A stretch of 64,000 bases of DNA from Sialis fuliginosa (GCA_961205875.1 OY540818.1:10948761-11012760); one strand, 5' to 3'; shown: positions 1 to 11,602, numbered from the stretch's first letter. The notes: generated from the sequence alone by a model not told the origin. Program-made: numbers and translations.

Positions 1-1166
1 CTTAACAGTATACACGGGTGTTCGTTGGAGCTATCTCCAGAAGAATTAGACGAACACATGCAAACGTGTGATTATAAAGTACAAGAATGTATATTTAAAA
101 ATGCCGGTTGTGAATACGTTTCACAGAATACAACTGATCTTACCGAACATACTGAGTCATCTGTACAACAACACTTAGTTGTATGTTATTTTCAAATCAG
201 TGAAAAAAATTATAAAATTAAATATTTCTTTTTTTTTATGTAGCTCTTAATGAATATGTACTTAAAAAAATCAGATACAACTAAACTAAATACATCTGCA
301 AAAGATGTTGAATCAGAAATGTGGAACCCGCAATCGAAGCAAGGCGAGAAAAGTTTTAAGAGAAGTAATTCTTTACCACATTTAGTTCAGTAAGTAATTA
401 GAATTAATTTTCTTTTTATTAACCGTCCAATTATTATAAAATTTATAAAGAATATAATTTTAGTGCCATGTACGAGAGAATAGTTATTTTAGAACAAAGA
501 GCAAATGAGCAAGAAATCATTATAAAAAATTTAAATACTCGGTTAATGGAATCTCAATCTGAAACTAAAGACTCTTTTAATAAATTTACTTTAAGATATT
601 GTAATGGAGTGTATATATGGAAGATAAAAGATTTCATGAATAAACTTCAGTTGATGAAAGAAGACCATAATAAAATATATTACAGTGATGGGTTTTATAC
701 GTCTCCTAATGGATATCAGTGAGTATTTAAATATTATTGCTTTTGATATAATTTTTTGCAATATTTGTAATTATTACAGATTTTGTGGGAGATTTAATTT
801 ATCTAATAAAGAAAACAAATTTTTGGCTCTTTTTGTTCATATTATGCAGACTGACCATGACGAGTGTTTAAACTGGCCATTTAATGGAAGAATAACATTG
901 ATGATATCACATCCAAGGTAAAAAAAGATAATGTATTCTATTTAAAGAAGGCGTGTACAATGTATTTAATTTTCAGTGATTCACAACGAACAATAAAAGA
1001 AGCAATGATGACACGACCAGATTTAGGAGCATTCCAGAAACCAAACAGTTCTAGAAATATTCTTGGGTTTGGTTATTCAGAATTTGTATTAATAGATGAA
1101 TTGTTAAGTAAAGAGTATTTACAAGATGGTATTTTAACTGTAATAGTAAAAGTTCAAACTGTATAA
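1..1166 (+). CDS. Traf6: TRAF6-like TNF receptor-associated factor, 3' part of gene (5 exons visible)
   Basis: This is a cytosolic adaptor and E3-ligase-family protein that links Toll/IL-1 or TNF-type receptors to NF-kB and JNK signalling (family knowledge). Exons are 1-180, 244-389, 464-718, 780-917 and 977-1166; every junction has GT..AG and the phases match, giving 302 residues in the window. Residues 1-60 hold the end of the TRAF zinc-finger array (HMQTC, then a Cys pair spaced ECIFKNAGC and two later His). Residues about 110-155 are a coiled-coil-like, Glu/Gln-rich helix. Residues about 157-300 form the MATH/TRAF-C domain, with GVYIWKI, SDGFYTSPNGYQ, LALFVHIMQ, WPFNGRITL, RPDLGAFQKP and GFGYSEF. 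LFVHIMQ..D..L.WPF and the FQ.P..RN..GFGY block are closest to TRAF6 rather than TRAF1/2/3. The RING and first zinc fingers lie left of the window. The reading frame is intact to the TAA at 1164-1166. Confidence 0.93.
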
Positions 1167-1204
1167 ATTTGAATATTTTTTTATATTTATATAGTTTTTA
1201 TAAG

Positions 1205-1301
1205 AATAAAAAGTATTTTTAAATTACTATTACTATTTATTTCATACAGAATATTATTTCCTTTTATTTTAAATATACAGAGAAGTCCTAGTAATAATAA
1301 A
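1205..1301 (+). terminator. poly(A) signals of the TRAF6-like gene
   Basis: AATAAA occurs at 1205-1210, 39 bases after the stop codon, and again at 1296-1301. Either could direct 3' end formation of the upstream gene. The assignment rests on motif and position only. Confidence 0.5.
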
Positions 1302-1999
1302 TTCATCAATGCTTTACCCGACATAAAATATATAGATATATATAGAGACTAATTTATGGGGTGTCTTACTTTTATGATGCAAGCACCCTCTAAGAGATTT
1401 TCCAAAATTTAATACCTACAGAGGAAGGTGATAGAGTACTAACTTTTTTTTATTTTAATACACCCATCTGCAATCTGCATATTTTTATTCATATAAAGGT
1501 GAATTTCAAGCAAAATATACTCTTATTGAAATTAAAATTGCGATTTAAAAAAAAATTGTTGCAGACCACAGTTCAGATCATTATTCTCACAGAATAATAA
1601 ATTATTCTGTGGTTCAGACCGTTCAGACTAAAAATGTTGATAATATAACAACGAATACAACGCGGGCGAAGCCGCGAATTCTATAGTAATAAATATTTTT
1701 TAAAAATAAACCACGTGCGCACATGCATATATCACCATTACTGCCATCTGTTGTATTTTAATAAACATATAATCTGTCAAATTTTTAAACAAGTTTATTT
1801 TAAATCTACACAGTGAGGAATATTTATAAATATATTTAAGTTATATAAGACCAGAATAGTGAGTAATTTTCTATATTTTTTAACTAAATACGTTATAGTA
1901 TTTCGTAGATATTAAATGAATTGTTTGATTTTTAGATAAATATAGGTTATGTTTCCGAACATGTGATTAAATGTCAAACGAAACTTCAAAAAAATAAAT
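1302..1999. other. intergenic spacer with repeat debris
   Basis: This spacer separates the TRAF6-like gene from the FASTK-family gene and should contain the latter's promoter, but I see no clear TATA box or initiator. It holds a perfect palindrome (11-bp arms 1588-1598 and 1601-1611, core AGAATAATAAATTATTCT) flanked by copies of GTTCAGA. It also holds a GC-rich scrap, CGCGGGCGAAGCCGCG, at about 1661-1676, which is the reverse complement of the 5' signature of the dispersed repeat seen at 18506. Confidence 0.5.
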
Positions 2000-4900
2000 A
2001 TGTTACGTTTAGGACTACTTTTTAATTTGAGAAATATAAATTCTGTATCATATTCTCAGTTACATTATTTACGTATCTACAATCAACATTTAATTAAGAG
2101 ATTGAATTTGTTTTCGCAAACTTCCTATTTCCATACTTCGAATAACTTTAATGTAAAACTATTTATTGATAGAGAAAATAAATATGCACATAGTATTCTT
2201 GAAAATGGTGAAATTGCCGATGAAATCACTTCTACAATTGATATAAGATCTTATGATGAATTAAATAATATATTAGATCAAGATTTTACAAGTGAACTGA
2301 CAAATGTGTTGGTAGATACATTTCGTCAAATATCTCAATATAGTGAAGTCTATAAAATATCTCTATCAGATAAAATATTTGATAAACTAATAGTAGCCAT
2401 ATTAAAAAAATGCCATTCACTCACAGATAATGAACTTGCAGATTTGTTATTAGTTTTACAAAAATGGCCACAATCAGAGTCATTAAACAGCCATAATTTC
2501 GGTGACCTCTGGAGTGCTTTAGATGATATGTGTGTTAAACGCATGAAAGAATGGCCGATAGATAAGTTATTATATTTTGCAGACTTATGGTACATGTTAA
2601 ATTTAACTAAAGTTGGTGACTACGTTTTTGAATGTATCAAACAACTATCACGTAAACCTTCAAGACTGACTCCGAAGCAGTTAGTCAAATTATTATTTTT
2701 TATTAATGTGAATAGAAAATCACCATTAAATATGATAGATTTAGAATACAGAATGGGGAAATGTATAGAACAGTTATCCTTAGATGAATTGGCAGTAGTA
2801 TGTATGGGATTTTTTAAGAGTCAAACAACAATTAAAGATATAAATATAATATCTCATTTAATTGACAGAGTTACTGCTAATACTGAAACTATTCATGAAA
2901 TTACACTGTGTTCTATAATGAAAGTAAGTTATGTAAAATGTAAAAGGAGTTTTTGTTATTATTATTTTTTTATTTTGGTTCCAATTCACATAAATTTTGT
3001 TTTTTAATAACTTTTCTTTGAGATAATGAAAACTCTTTATATACAATTAATATGAATGTTATTTTATTTGTATTTAATTTTAAATACATTTCTTTTCAGG
3101 CAATTAGATATTCTTCACATCTCACTATACTAGATAAATTAAAAACATTGTTAGACAAACTTGCACTTGAAGTAGACAGATTATCAATTTTAAGTTGTGT
3201 ACATATAGCCCTCGTTAATTCTAATTCACATTCATTTCATCTGGAAACTTTAACACGTATTTCAAAAAAATTTGTTGAAAATATTGACTCTGTACGACTT
3301 AAAGACATAGAACGACTAACCTTTATGTTAACGTTATTTAATTTTACACCTGATATAAAAGATGACATTTATGAAGTGATAGTTAAAAGTCTTAATAAAA
3401 GAGATACTGAAATTATGGCGTACCCAAGATCTTTTGCTTGCTGTCTTCATTATTTAAGTATAAAAGGAATTTATCCTGAGAATTTAATAAGCCGTACTTT
3501 AGATAAGGATTTTATTAAACACACTTATGGTAAAATTATGATATCAAACACAATAAAAAAACTATTCTTGCAATAACTGATCTTATTATATATCTTATTT
3601 TAATTTTTCTGAAGAATGTATATTTTTTATGAATCAAAATAGATCTCAAAGATCCAATTAGATCAATATAGGTCTCAAAATTTACCCAAATAGATCTAGG
3701 TAAATGTAAAAAAAATATTCCTAAGCTAATTTAATTTTGAAAACATAAAAAAGATAATGTTAAAGTTTTATCAGAATCAGTTTAGCAATTCAGTGATTGC
3801 AGTGTTTATTTTTTTAAATAGGGTATTTGACACTTATTGATAATAAATTCTAAAATGTAATACTTTTTACGTGAAATTAGTCAGTATTTTAATAATAAAT
3901 CTAATTTAAAATTGTAATTTTTAGCCTGTTTGTCACATGATCACAAACGCGCTAGCACATGGGTCACTGGTGTGACGACAAAAAATATGTTAAATGTCAG
4001 AATACTCGATCCCTATTAGTTGATTTCAATTTTTTAAGTAGCAGCTGAACGTGACTGAATGCGCATTTTGGCAGGATATTTATTATTTGAATAGAAAATG
4101 ATTATTTTTAGTGTTTTTTCAGCATTATTTTGAAAAAAGATACGAAGGAAGTGTCTGTTATATTACATACGAACAATATATTAATTATTAATTAATTTTT
4201 TATAAATTCCCCATATAAATTTTTCAACCCTTTTGCAATCCCGTAAAGGTTCAATTTTCAGGATACGAAGTAGCCTATGCCCTTCTTCGGGATGCAAGCT
4301 ATCTCACTGCCAAATTTCATTAAGATCCGTTTACGGTTTAGCCGTAAACAGGTAACAAATAGACAGACTGAGAGATACACTTTCGCATTTATAATATAAG
4401 TCTCGACTACTATGTAAGATAAGGGGTTGTTTTGTCCCCCTAATAACCCCTCTTCCGTAGTATTTTTCCCGCCAGATCGAATGTAACTAATTACAACCCT
4501 TCATATGTGACAGGGGGTGAAATATTAAATTTTTCTTATTTTTAGTTTTCTTTCATTATACAAAATCGTAAATATCTCGGCTCCTATGCGAGATAGAGGG
4601 TTGTTTTTCCCGTAGTATTTTTCCCACCGGATCGAATAAAACCACTTACAACCTTTCATATGTAACGGGGGGTAAAATATTAATTACTGAAAAAATTTTT
4701 TTTCCACCCTCTTGCAATTCCTTAGGGGTCGAATTTTCGAAATACGAAGTAACCTATGTCTCACTACCAAATTTCATCAAGATCGGTTCAGCGGTTTAGC
4801 CGTGAAAAGGTAACAAACAGACAGAGAGATAGACAGAAAGACAAACAGACACACTTTCGCATTTATAATATTAGTATGGATCTCGAAATTGCAACCACTA

Positions 4901-7484
4901 AAATTTAATTATTAGCAAGGATAGGTTTATATTGTGGTTATTATGTATTGTTAATAATCATTTATTTTCAACAAAAATATTTCATACTATTATGTATTTT
5001 ATATTTAGGGAAAAGCCGATATAGAATAGGGCGAGAAATATTTTCACTAGACACTAATGTTCGTATCGAAGCACCTCATTATAAAGGAAATAGTCTAAAT
5101 GATGAACTAAGGGAATATTTAGTCAAATATTTTATTTCGTTACCTCCAGATAAATATAAAAAACCCAGTGCAGCTGAAAAATTAACTTTGGAAGTGGTTG
5201 ATCAAGTAGAGACTCTTTTGGGTAATAAGGAGTTGTTTTGTTTTGGATATCCGCTTCCCCAATATGAAAAACCAGGTATGTAAATAAATAACGTTTTCAT
5301 TTTTAAATTACTTGAATTCTCACCTTTCATTCGATACCCCACTCGCCAGCATTGAATAAATTTTTTTTGGTAATACATTTCCCTCCCTGAAAAAGTCACA
5401 AAAATTAAAAAAAATTTTTTTTATAACTCAGAAGAACTACAAAAATATTAGGGGCTCTTATTTAAAACAATTCTGCCATCACAATGCGTAGATATATTTT
5501 TTTTTGCTCTACAAGCAATTTTTGTGTGTTGTATAATTGACAATTATCTGAGGAGGAAAATGGTATTCACACAACAATTTTTACTTTACTTTAAAAGCTC
5601 GGGACCCTAGAACCTAGGAAGTTGCCTAAAGTGCCTATAGTGTGAGATGCGCCAATGCATCCTCAGTCAATCGGATTTCTAAGTATTTGCCTATCAAAAA
5701 TGCAATAAAAAAAATTTAATTCTTAACGAATTAATTTAATGTTTTTATATTGTTGTTTATTACAGTCATTAATTAATAAATTAATGTACGAATGATGAGT
5801 TTCAAAATTATTCAACAAAATAAAATCATATAAATTTCTCTCTTCCCCTACCAGAAAAAAAATCCCGATATGGCATCGCCCACGGTTAGTTCCTCGTTAA
5901 ACGATATTTTAATTTACCATACTTGAACCCTGATGATGTGTAATAATGTGCACTAAATTGTTGACAGATGAAATGTGTTGATTGACTTGTACCGCAATTC
6001 ACTAATTATTGTTTGTAAATACATCGGTCAATTGAGCTATTTTACTTTCATTACAACAGTCCCAATCAAATGGTTCGACAGATACATAGTTTATATATGT
6101 GACGTAGTGCTACCACTACGAGGTGTTTTAAATGTAGTGGTAATTCAGGCAGTGGCGTAACTAGCTTGGGGAAGGAAGGGGTAGGAGCCCCTCCCGCAGT
6201 GTTGTAACTAGGGAGAGGTCAAATTGTTATACTATAAGAGAGCCGCAATCCGGTTTTTTATATTTTATAAATAGCCACACGTAGATATACAAATTCAAAA
6301 TTTTTTATTTAATGTAATTGCATATTTTCACAAGTCACATATAAGAACAAAGAACACATATAAAAATATAATTATGAAAAAGAAAGTTCAACATTTTAGT
6401 AATCCAATTCAAATATAATGAAAATATATTTATTAATAAAAAGTATAATAACATTCAACGACAATCATTGGTAAAAATTTTAAAATTTGGCGTAAAATTA
6501 GTTAAAACTAATTTTAATGGGAGCTGCACTTGACTCAACAATGAGCCGCATTTGTCTATCGTTGCTATATAATATATAAATAAAATATAAATGTTAATTG
6601 TCAATGGCTTCCCATAAAAATGTTGCCCCTCTGAAAAAAATGATGGTTATGTCACTGAATTCATTTTATCGTAAAGGTTAAGTATTTTGTAATCTGTAAA
6701 TCATGACACAAGAAACTTTTTTACTTTCCCGGGGGAGAGATGGGGTCCCAGCTCCCAGTACCCTTTTGTTTCAACACTGTACCTCTAATATTCAAACCTT
6801 GCAAATTAATCAGTTATGGTACTTAAGCCAGCGTCAAAACATGGTTTAAATTCTTGATATCGACGCGGCGACGTTATAGCGCTGTCTTATTTGCCAAGGT
6901 TTGATCTGCACAATTGTTGTAATAATGTGAAGCATATTTTTGTTATTCTTTTTTGGTTAAACTATCTCCAGTTTATTATTTACTATTCAAAATTTGATAA
7001 ATGGAATTGGTCATGCTGGCTTCTGAATTGCCCACATCGCATTAACATTATGATTAACTTTTATCCAGATATTATAATATGCCATAATAACGATGGAGAA
7101 CATGTACCGGTTAAAAACGATGTGTATAAAAACAAATTGAGCGAAGTTAAATATCCGATAGAAACAAATAAATATAAATGGACCGCGATAGTTATTGGAA
7201 GCTGGAACTCGACGATAAGGGATAGTGGTCTGCCGTTAGGGACAATGGCTATGAAGTTACGGCAACTTAAAAAAATTGGATATCATCCTGTTTGGGTAAT
7301 ATTTAATGCGTTTATCATTTTTACTTTTATCTTGTGAATTTATTGTCTAATAAATATTATGATAATGTTTTAGGTGCCGTGGTATGAATGGAAATTTCTG
7401 AATCCAGATGAAAAGATGACTTACATGAAAAATAAAATTAATTCTGTATTTGAAAAAAGCCAAGTGTTGTATGGTAGTGAATAA
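2000..7484 (+). CDS. FASTK-family mitochondrial RNA-binding protein with RAP domain (FASTKD-like)
   Basis: The FASTK family acts in mitochondrial RNA granules on processing, stability or translation of mitochondrial transcripts. Exons are 2000-2923, 3100-3529, 5009-5275, 7069-7295 and 7374-7484; GT..AG borders and phases (0,1,1,0) agree, giving 652 residues. Residues 1 to about 48 are Arg/Ser/Tyr-rich with no acidic residue (MLRLGLLFNLRNIN..., then SYFHTS), as in a mitochondrial presequence. Residues 60-440 are helical repeats typical of the family. Residues about 447-485 contain TYGKSRYRIGREIFSLD and APHYKGNSL, a hallmark of the FAST subdomains. Residues about 574-640 are the RAP domain (WTAIVIGSWN, MKLRQLKKIGYHPVWVPWYEWKFL). 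The start is the first ATG, preceded by an A-rich stretch. Which FASTKD paralogue it corresponds to cannot be settled by eye. Introns 2 and 3 (about 1.5 and 1.8 kb) contain transposon sequence; introns 1 and 4 are short. Confidence 0.93.
4215..4402 (+). mobile_element. RTE-like non-LTR 3' end fragment, copy 1 (in FASTKD intron 2)
   Basis: The segment runs from a TTTGCAATCCCGTAAAGGTT block through GGTTTAGCCGTAAACAGGTA and an ACAGACTGAGAGATA stretch to TTCGCATTTATAATATAAG. The order 'CCAAATTTCAT, AAGATC, CGGTTTAGCCGT, AACAAACAGAC, TTTCGCATTTATAATATTAG' is the common 3' tail of RTE-type elements in insects (recalled, not searched). A second copy in the same orientation lies at 4690-4881. Confidence 0.55.
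4405..4690 (-). repeat. dispersed repeat family A, two tandem units, inside FASTKD intron 2
   Basis: Read on the minus strand, two similar units each contain CATATGAAxGGTTGTAA, a TTCGATCxGGxGGGAAAAAT block and TATCTCxCATAGxAGCCGAGA, followed by ATTTACGATTTTGTAT. The same blocks appear on the plus strand at about 18830-18980 and 24160-24590. The insertion lies between two RTE-like tails and does not touch the flanking exons. Confidence 0.55.
4690..4881 (+). mobile_element. RTE-like non-LTR 3' end fragment, copy 2 (in FASTKD intron 2)
   Basis: This is homologous to 4215-4402: TTGCAATTCCTTAGGGGTCG, ATACGAAGTAACCTATG, then AAGATCGGTTCAGCGG, an ACAGACAGAGAG-rich stretch and TTTCGCATTTATAATATTAG followed by TATGGAT. 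It is better preserved than copy 1. No reverse-transcriptase coding sequence is present. Confidence 0.6.
6150..6657. mobile_element. non-autonomous hAT-like element in FASTKD intron 3
   Basis: The left end CAGTGGCGTAACTAGC and right end TTATGTCACTG form short imperfect terminal inverted repeats. The flanking octamers AATTCAGG (6142-6149) and AATTCATT (6658-6665) match at 6 of 8 positions, fitting an old 8-bp target-site duplication as made by hAT transposases. The element is 508 bp with no transposase reading frame. The same terminus occurs at 30420, 7946 and 38550-38570. Confidence 0.55.
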
Positions 7485-7485
7485 A
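7480..7485 (+). terminator. poly(A) signal overlapping the FASTKD stop codon
   Basis: AATAAA at 7480-7485 overlaps the TAA stop (7482-7484) and is followed by a T-rich stretch. No better AATAAA lies in the next 60 bases, so the 3' untranslated region may be very short. Function is inferred. Confidence 0.45.
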
Positions 7486-7489
7486 TATT

Positions 7490-8207
7490 TGTTTTATTGT
7501 TTTATTCGTATTTTTTATTTAAATTAATAATCTGGTTTTATCATATTTCAGCTTAATATTAAATAACTAATGAGATTTTTTATTTGGGTCGTTCTGATAT
7601 TTTCTAGTTTGAAGATACGATATTTTTATAAAATCTCGGTGAAAAAAACCATATAGGTATTGAAAATTAAACTTCATTTTCAGGGGAAAGGTAGTACTAT
7701 CTTTGGCTCTGAATGAAGACTTTAGAAAAAAGTTACCAGCTTGGTAATATATTTGTAAATATTATTTTCAACATGTCAAAAATTTTCGGGATCGTCTATT
7801 CAGGTCTCTGGAGCAAAAATGATGTTGACTTGTGTTATCTATCAAAACCTATAATTTAAATTTAAATATTTTATTCCTTATAGCTTTTTCAATAAAACTT
7901 CCAGAATAAAAAAAAATCTGAGCCATAAATAAATGCAGGTTTAGGCAGTGACGTAGCGAGGGTCAATTAGCTGAACAAAAAGTCCCCTACCCAAAAATAT
8001 ATTATTATTATTATTACGATAACAAGCCCGATTAAAAAATTACAATAAAATATATTAATAAATTAACATTTTAGTATATTATAGAAATGTATTATTTATT
8101 TTTATAAAATGCAAACGAATAAATGTTGAAATGTTTCCCATTTCGGATTACATATTATATGAATCATATTGATAATGAGATAAAATTTCGTTGTCCCCTC
8201 TGCTTGG
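7490..8207. other. intergenic, no gene seen; repeat fragment at about 7946
   Basis: AT-rich sequence with only short open frames. From about 7946, CAGTGACGTAGCGAGGG resembles the CAGTGGCGTA end of the elements at 6150 and 30420, but I did not find its partner end. A short (ATT)n tract lies at about 7997-8015. Confidence 0.4.
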
Positions 8208-8215
8208 TGTAGAGG

Positions 8216-8620
8216 CAGGGGTGTGCTGGAGACGGCTCGAGCGAGCCGGTTGTTAAATTATTCCGCGAATAAAAGTTCAGATCATTTTTTGGTTTTTCGT
8301 TTTCGTATCTGTTGGTTTCAGTTCGGCGCCAAGCTCTACTGATAAAACCTTTCTACTATACTCAAACCATGTTTTGATCTTTTTCTTAGTTCTACTAATC
8401 GTTTTTAAATGTTCTTAAAAATTTAAGAATAAAAAAAGAGCTTTAAAAGTGAATTTATATTCCCGGCCATTGCAGATGTGCAAGTACCATGTTTTATATG
8501 ATTTGATCAGCGGCAGGCAAGTGAGTGAAGTGTATATATTAGTTATATTTATTAGTGCATATGAGTAAGGTTTTTTTTTTATAGCGAGCCGATTGTTAAA
8601 TATTTGGTAGAACACCCCTG
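8216..8620. mobile_element. hAT-type MITE with 8-bp target-site duplication
   Basis: Ends CAGGGGTGTGC and GAACACCCCTG are inverted. The subterminal motif GAGCCGGTTGTTAAAT near the left and GAGCCGATTGTTAAAT near the right are direct repeats of each other. The flanking octamers TGTAGAGG (8208-8215) and TGTACAGG (8621-8628) match at 7 of 8 positions. The element is 405 bp with no transposase coding, so mobilisation would be in trans. Confidence 0.7.
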
Positions 8621-8867
8621 TGTACAGGGGTAATTGACCCTAGTCGACCTCCTCTTGCTACGGTACTGGGTTCAGGTTTTTGCTTATAACTTTCAAAATT
8701 TAAAGTTCTTTCCTTCTTTATTAAAAAACTCTCACAATCATTCACAAAAACTACTGCCGAAGTTAATGAATTTTAATTTGAATATGTTCAAAACTAAAAC
8801 TGCACACCCACACACAGGCAAACATATACATATGCAAACTCACAGATATGTACGCACACATGTAAGG

Positions 8868-9000
8868 CATCGTGTCGACAATGGTAGAGGCGGACAATAG
8901 CTGAAGACGGGTGCATTGTTCGAGGCGGTGAGGCCCGGAGCGCCCGAGGACCACCAACACAAGTTGAATTCTCAGCCGCAGAACTCGGATGAATTAAAAA
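8868..9000. promoter_or_regulatory. GC-rich island of unknown role
   Basis: About 130 bp is markedly GC-rich with many CpG (GGCGGTGAGGCCCGGAGCGC at its core) inside AT-rich surroundings, flanked by CA/TG-rich tracts. It could be a promoter, an untranslated exon or a conserved regulatory element. Short open frames exist on both strands but none resembles a known protein. Confidence 0.3.
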
Positions 9001-9044
9001 GTTTTTAATTACCGTGAGCAACAGCTCTTTGTGCAAATCTGTGT

Positions 9045-10339
9045 CTGACGTATACGTATATGATATGTATGTATGTGAGTGTGTGTGTGTATAGTTTGGT
9101 GTGTATATTGTTTAATTCAGTAGTCTTTAGCCTTACGCGGGTTTTGGAACCTTAGCTGATTATATTATTCAAGAATCCATAATTTTGGAAAATGCTTTAA
9201 GTAGGAAATAACAAAACAATTTTATTTCAATAATATAGAATTGTTAATAAACAAACTACTGTGGCCACCACTGGACTATTATTAGGTATACAGAAACAAA
9301 TATATAGATAAAATTAACTTTAAAAAAAAGTTGAACCGACTTCAAAAATAAAGCACAAAAAAGTATGAAATAATATTTAAAGAAAATTAATATCATCTAC
9401 TAATTGCAATAGTTTTTAAGTAAATAATTATTTACAATAAGATCAAATTATATATTCTTCTATTAATTAATTTTTAAATAATATTTTCTTTTCGATCTTA
9501 ATGAAAATGAGTACTTAACATTTAACAGTACATAAAATATTAAAAGTTAACTACATAATCAAAATTACGATACATTTTTTGATGTTGGGGTGCAAATTTC
9601 TACAATATAATTACGGAAAAGAAGTTATAATAATAACTATAAAGTAAGTAAATTTCGTAATTAAAATACAATAGGTAAACTAACTATAGAAAAAAGCAAC
9701 TATCGCTGTCCTTCTTAAAGCAGTACTACATACGTTTAACGTATAGTACCAATAGATCTATAATTGATTAATTATGATGTAAGAAAGAAAATAAGAATTA
9801 TGGTCCTTCAATTTGGTCTAAATATCTATTGGTTGATACTTAAATTCGATAACTTAAGATAATGAATAAAAACTATTGTATTTCTAGACATGTCTTCATA
9901 AAAACTTTTTTGCTTAAAATAACTTCCTTGATCCACTGTTAAAGTTTATCCTAAATCACCCTGTACTGTTATTTTATTTGTTTGTACATTTTAGTTGAGG
10001 GTTGACATGTTAACCTTTTTGCTAATCCATCTGGAGTTTTATTTCCTCTATATCCGGATTATCTCCTGATACCTACAATAAATACGCCCACTTTGTATAC
10101 TTTCACATTTTGTGTTCTATATTTGTAGATCAGCCTTTTTTGGCGTATCATTTCTTTTTTATGTTCAATTTGAAATTTCTTTATAATCTGAGGTTTTAAA
10201 AATAAGAGTTTATTATTTAAATTAAATCTTCATTCCTTTACTTATATTAAAAAAATATGTAGGCAATTAAAATAAAACACAAAATAGAGATTTTGTTATA
10301 AATTGAGGATTATAGAATCAAAACTTACTATATGATTCA
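9045..10339. other. gene-poor AT-rich stretch with repeat scraps
   Basis: A (TG)n tract lies at about 9077-9091. AAAAAGTTGAACCGACTTC at about 9326-9345 matches the start of a dispersed insect repeat I recall, but its far end is not visible. A small hairpin (GTACTACATACG..CGTATAGTAC) lies at about 9722-9748. No genes seen. Confidence 0.35.
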
Positions 10340-10600
10340 TATCCGATTTACGTATTTTATAAAATTTTCATTTAGCATGTATCGTTCTTGAGATATCTTG
10401 AAAAAATAAATATTTTGGGGTCTCATCCCTCCCCTTACACACGATTTTGATGATTTTGAAATGGGCCAGACCCAACTATCCAACCAAGTTTAATTAATAT
10501 CGGTTCAGTGGTTCATGAGATATGCGTGTGACAAGGATTCAGGAGACAGATAGACACAGAACGAAAAGTGTTTGTCTTGACCTAAAACGGAAAAATCAAT
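10340..10600 (-). repeat. dispersed repeat family B, minus-strand copy
   Basis: Read on the minus strand it runs from CAAGACAAACACTTTTCGTT through CTTGTCACACGCATATCTC, TGAACCACTGAACCG, CACACGATTTT-type and TTCAAGATATCTCAAGAACG blocks. These correspond in order to the plus-strand copies at 33150-33480 and 61205-61520. No coding capacity is visible. The class is unknown to me. Confidence 0.6.
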
Positions 10601-11276
10601 TTAAAATTTTTAAATCAAAGAACAATTTTTTTGTCTCATTCTAAAACGATCACAATTTTAATATTAAATAACTTTAATATTAAAATAATAATAAGATCCT
10701 CATATAAATAAAAGTACACATAAAAAAACAGTAAATAATATCTTTGAATAAAATACAAATTTAAAAATTATCTCTTAAGTTAGTGAAAGTTCGAAATCCC
10801 GAATTTATCCCAACAGTGTATCAAACAATAACCATTAGAGTTCAGTGTTAATGCTCAGTCAAGTATTGAAAGTAAAACGGATATAATATATATTTCACGC
10901 AAGACGTAGAAGAAAATCGATAGACACACTTTCGCACACATGGACCAAAATCAGTGTATCTGACAGCTAAGTTGTCAGTGTTCTTTAAACGGTATTGTAG
11001 TTCCAGGAACTTTGCGTATCAAATTCCGGCGCGTCTAATCCTTTGAAAACATTCCCTATACACACGATATGACCCTTCTCATGACAATCACAATAATGTG
11101 ATTGGTATGTTTTTGACTTTGAAATTGTGACGATATTACTACAGAATTGTACAGTTACAATAAATGAGGAGAGGGCTGAATGATTCAACGACAATGCACG
11201 CTAAAATTGTAATTATAAAACACAACAAAATGTTATATCTAATCTAACTATCAAAGACAAATATCAATTTGAACTA

Positions 11277-11600
11277 CACTTATCCAAAAAATTAAAGGAA
11301 CAAACAATTACAACTTTTTTTAAAGTGTTTTTTGAAGAGCTGTATCTCAGAGAAAAATTGTCGTATCCAAATAAAAAAAGAAGCATTTTAAAGCTTCAAG
11401 TTTATAGTTTTGAGATTTTTTAAGCATAATTTTTTTTTGAGTTACGGTATTGCGCAATCATAAGAAATAGTGGGACACAAAAGTTTTCATATTTTTTTTA
11501 AGGATCCGCGGGCTACGACCATTTTTCACAGAGACACAGTTCTTCAAAAAACACTAAAAAAAGTTGAAATTGCTTGTTCCTTTAATTTTTTGGATAAGTG
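11277..11600. mobile_element. foldback MITE with TA duplication (Tc1/mariner-like)
   Basis: Inverted ends begin CACTTATCCAAAAAATTAAA and stay similar for about 90 bp inward, through a shared GTGTTTTTTGAAGA block. The element is 324 bp and flanked on both sides by TA (11275-11276 and 11601-11602). Terminal repeats plus TA duplication suggest a Tc1/mariner-mobilised element; no transposase is encoded. Confidence 0.7.
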
Positions 11601-11602
11601 TA

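Noticed and set aside
1588..1611. Short perfect palindrome as a transcription terminator
   Set aside because: Intrinsic hairpin terminators are not expected in animal nuclear genes; at this size and composition it may be chance or repeat debris.
3052..3576. FASTKD exon 2 as a separate gene ending at 3576
   Set aside because: The frame continues past a good donor at 3529/3530 into intron sequence; splicing to 5009 keeps the frame and restores the family signature GKSRYRIGREIFSLD.
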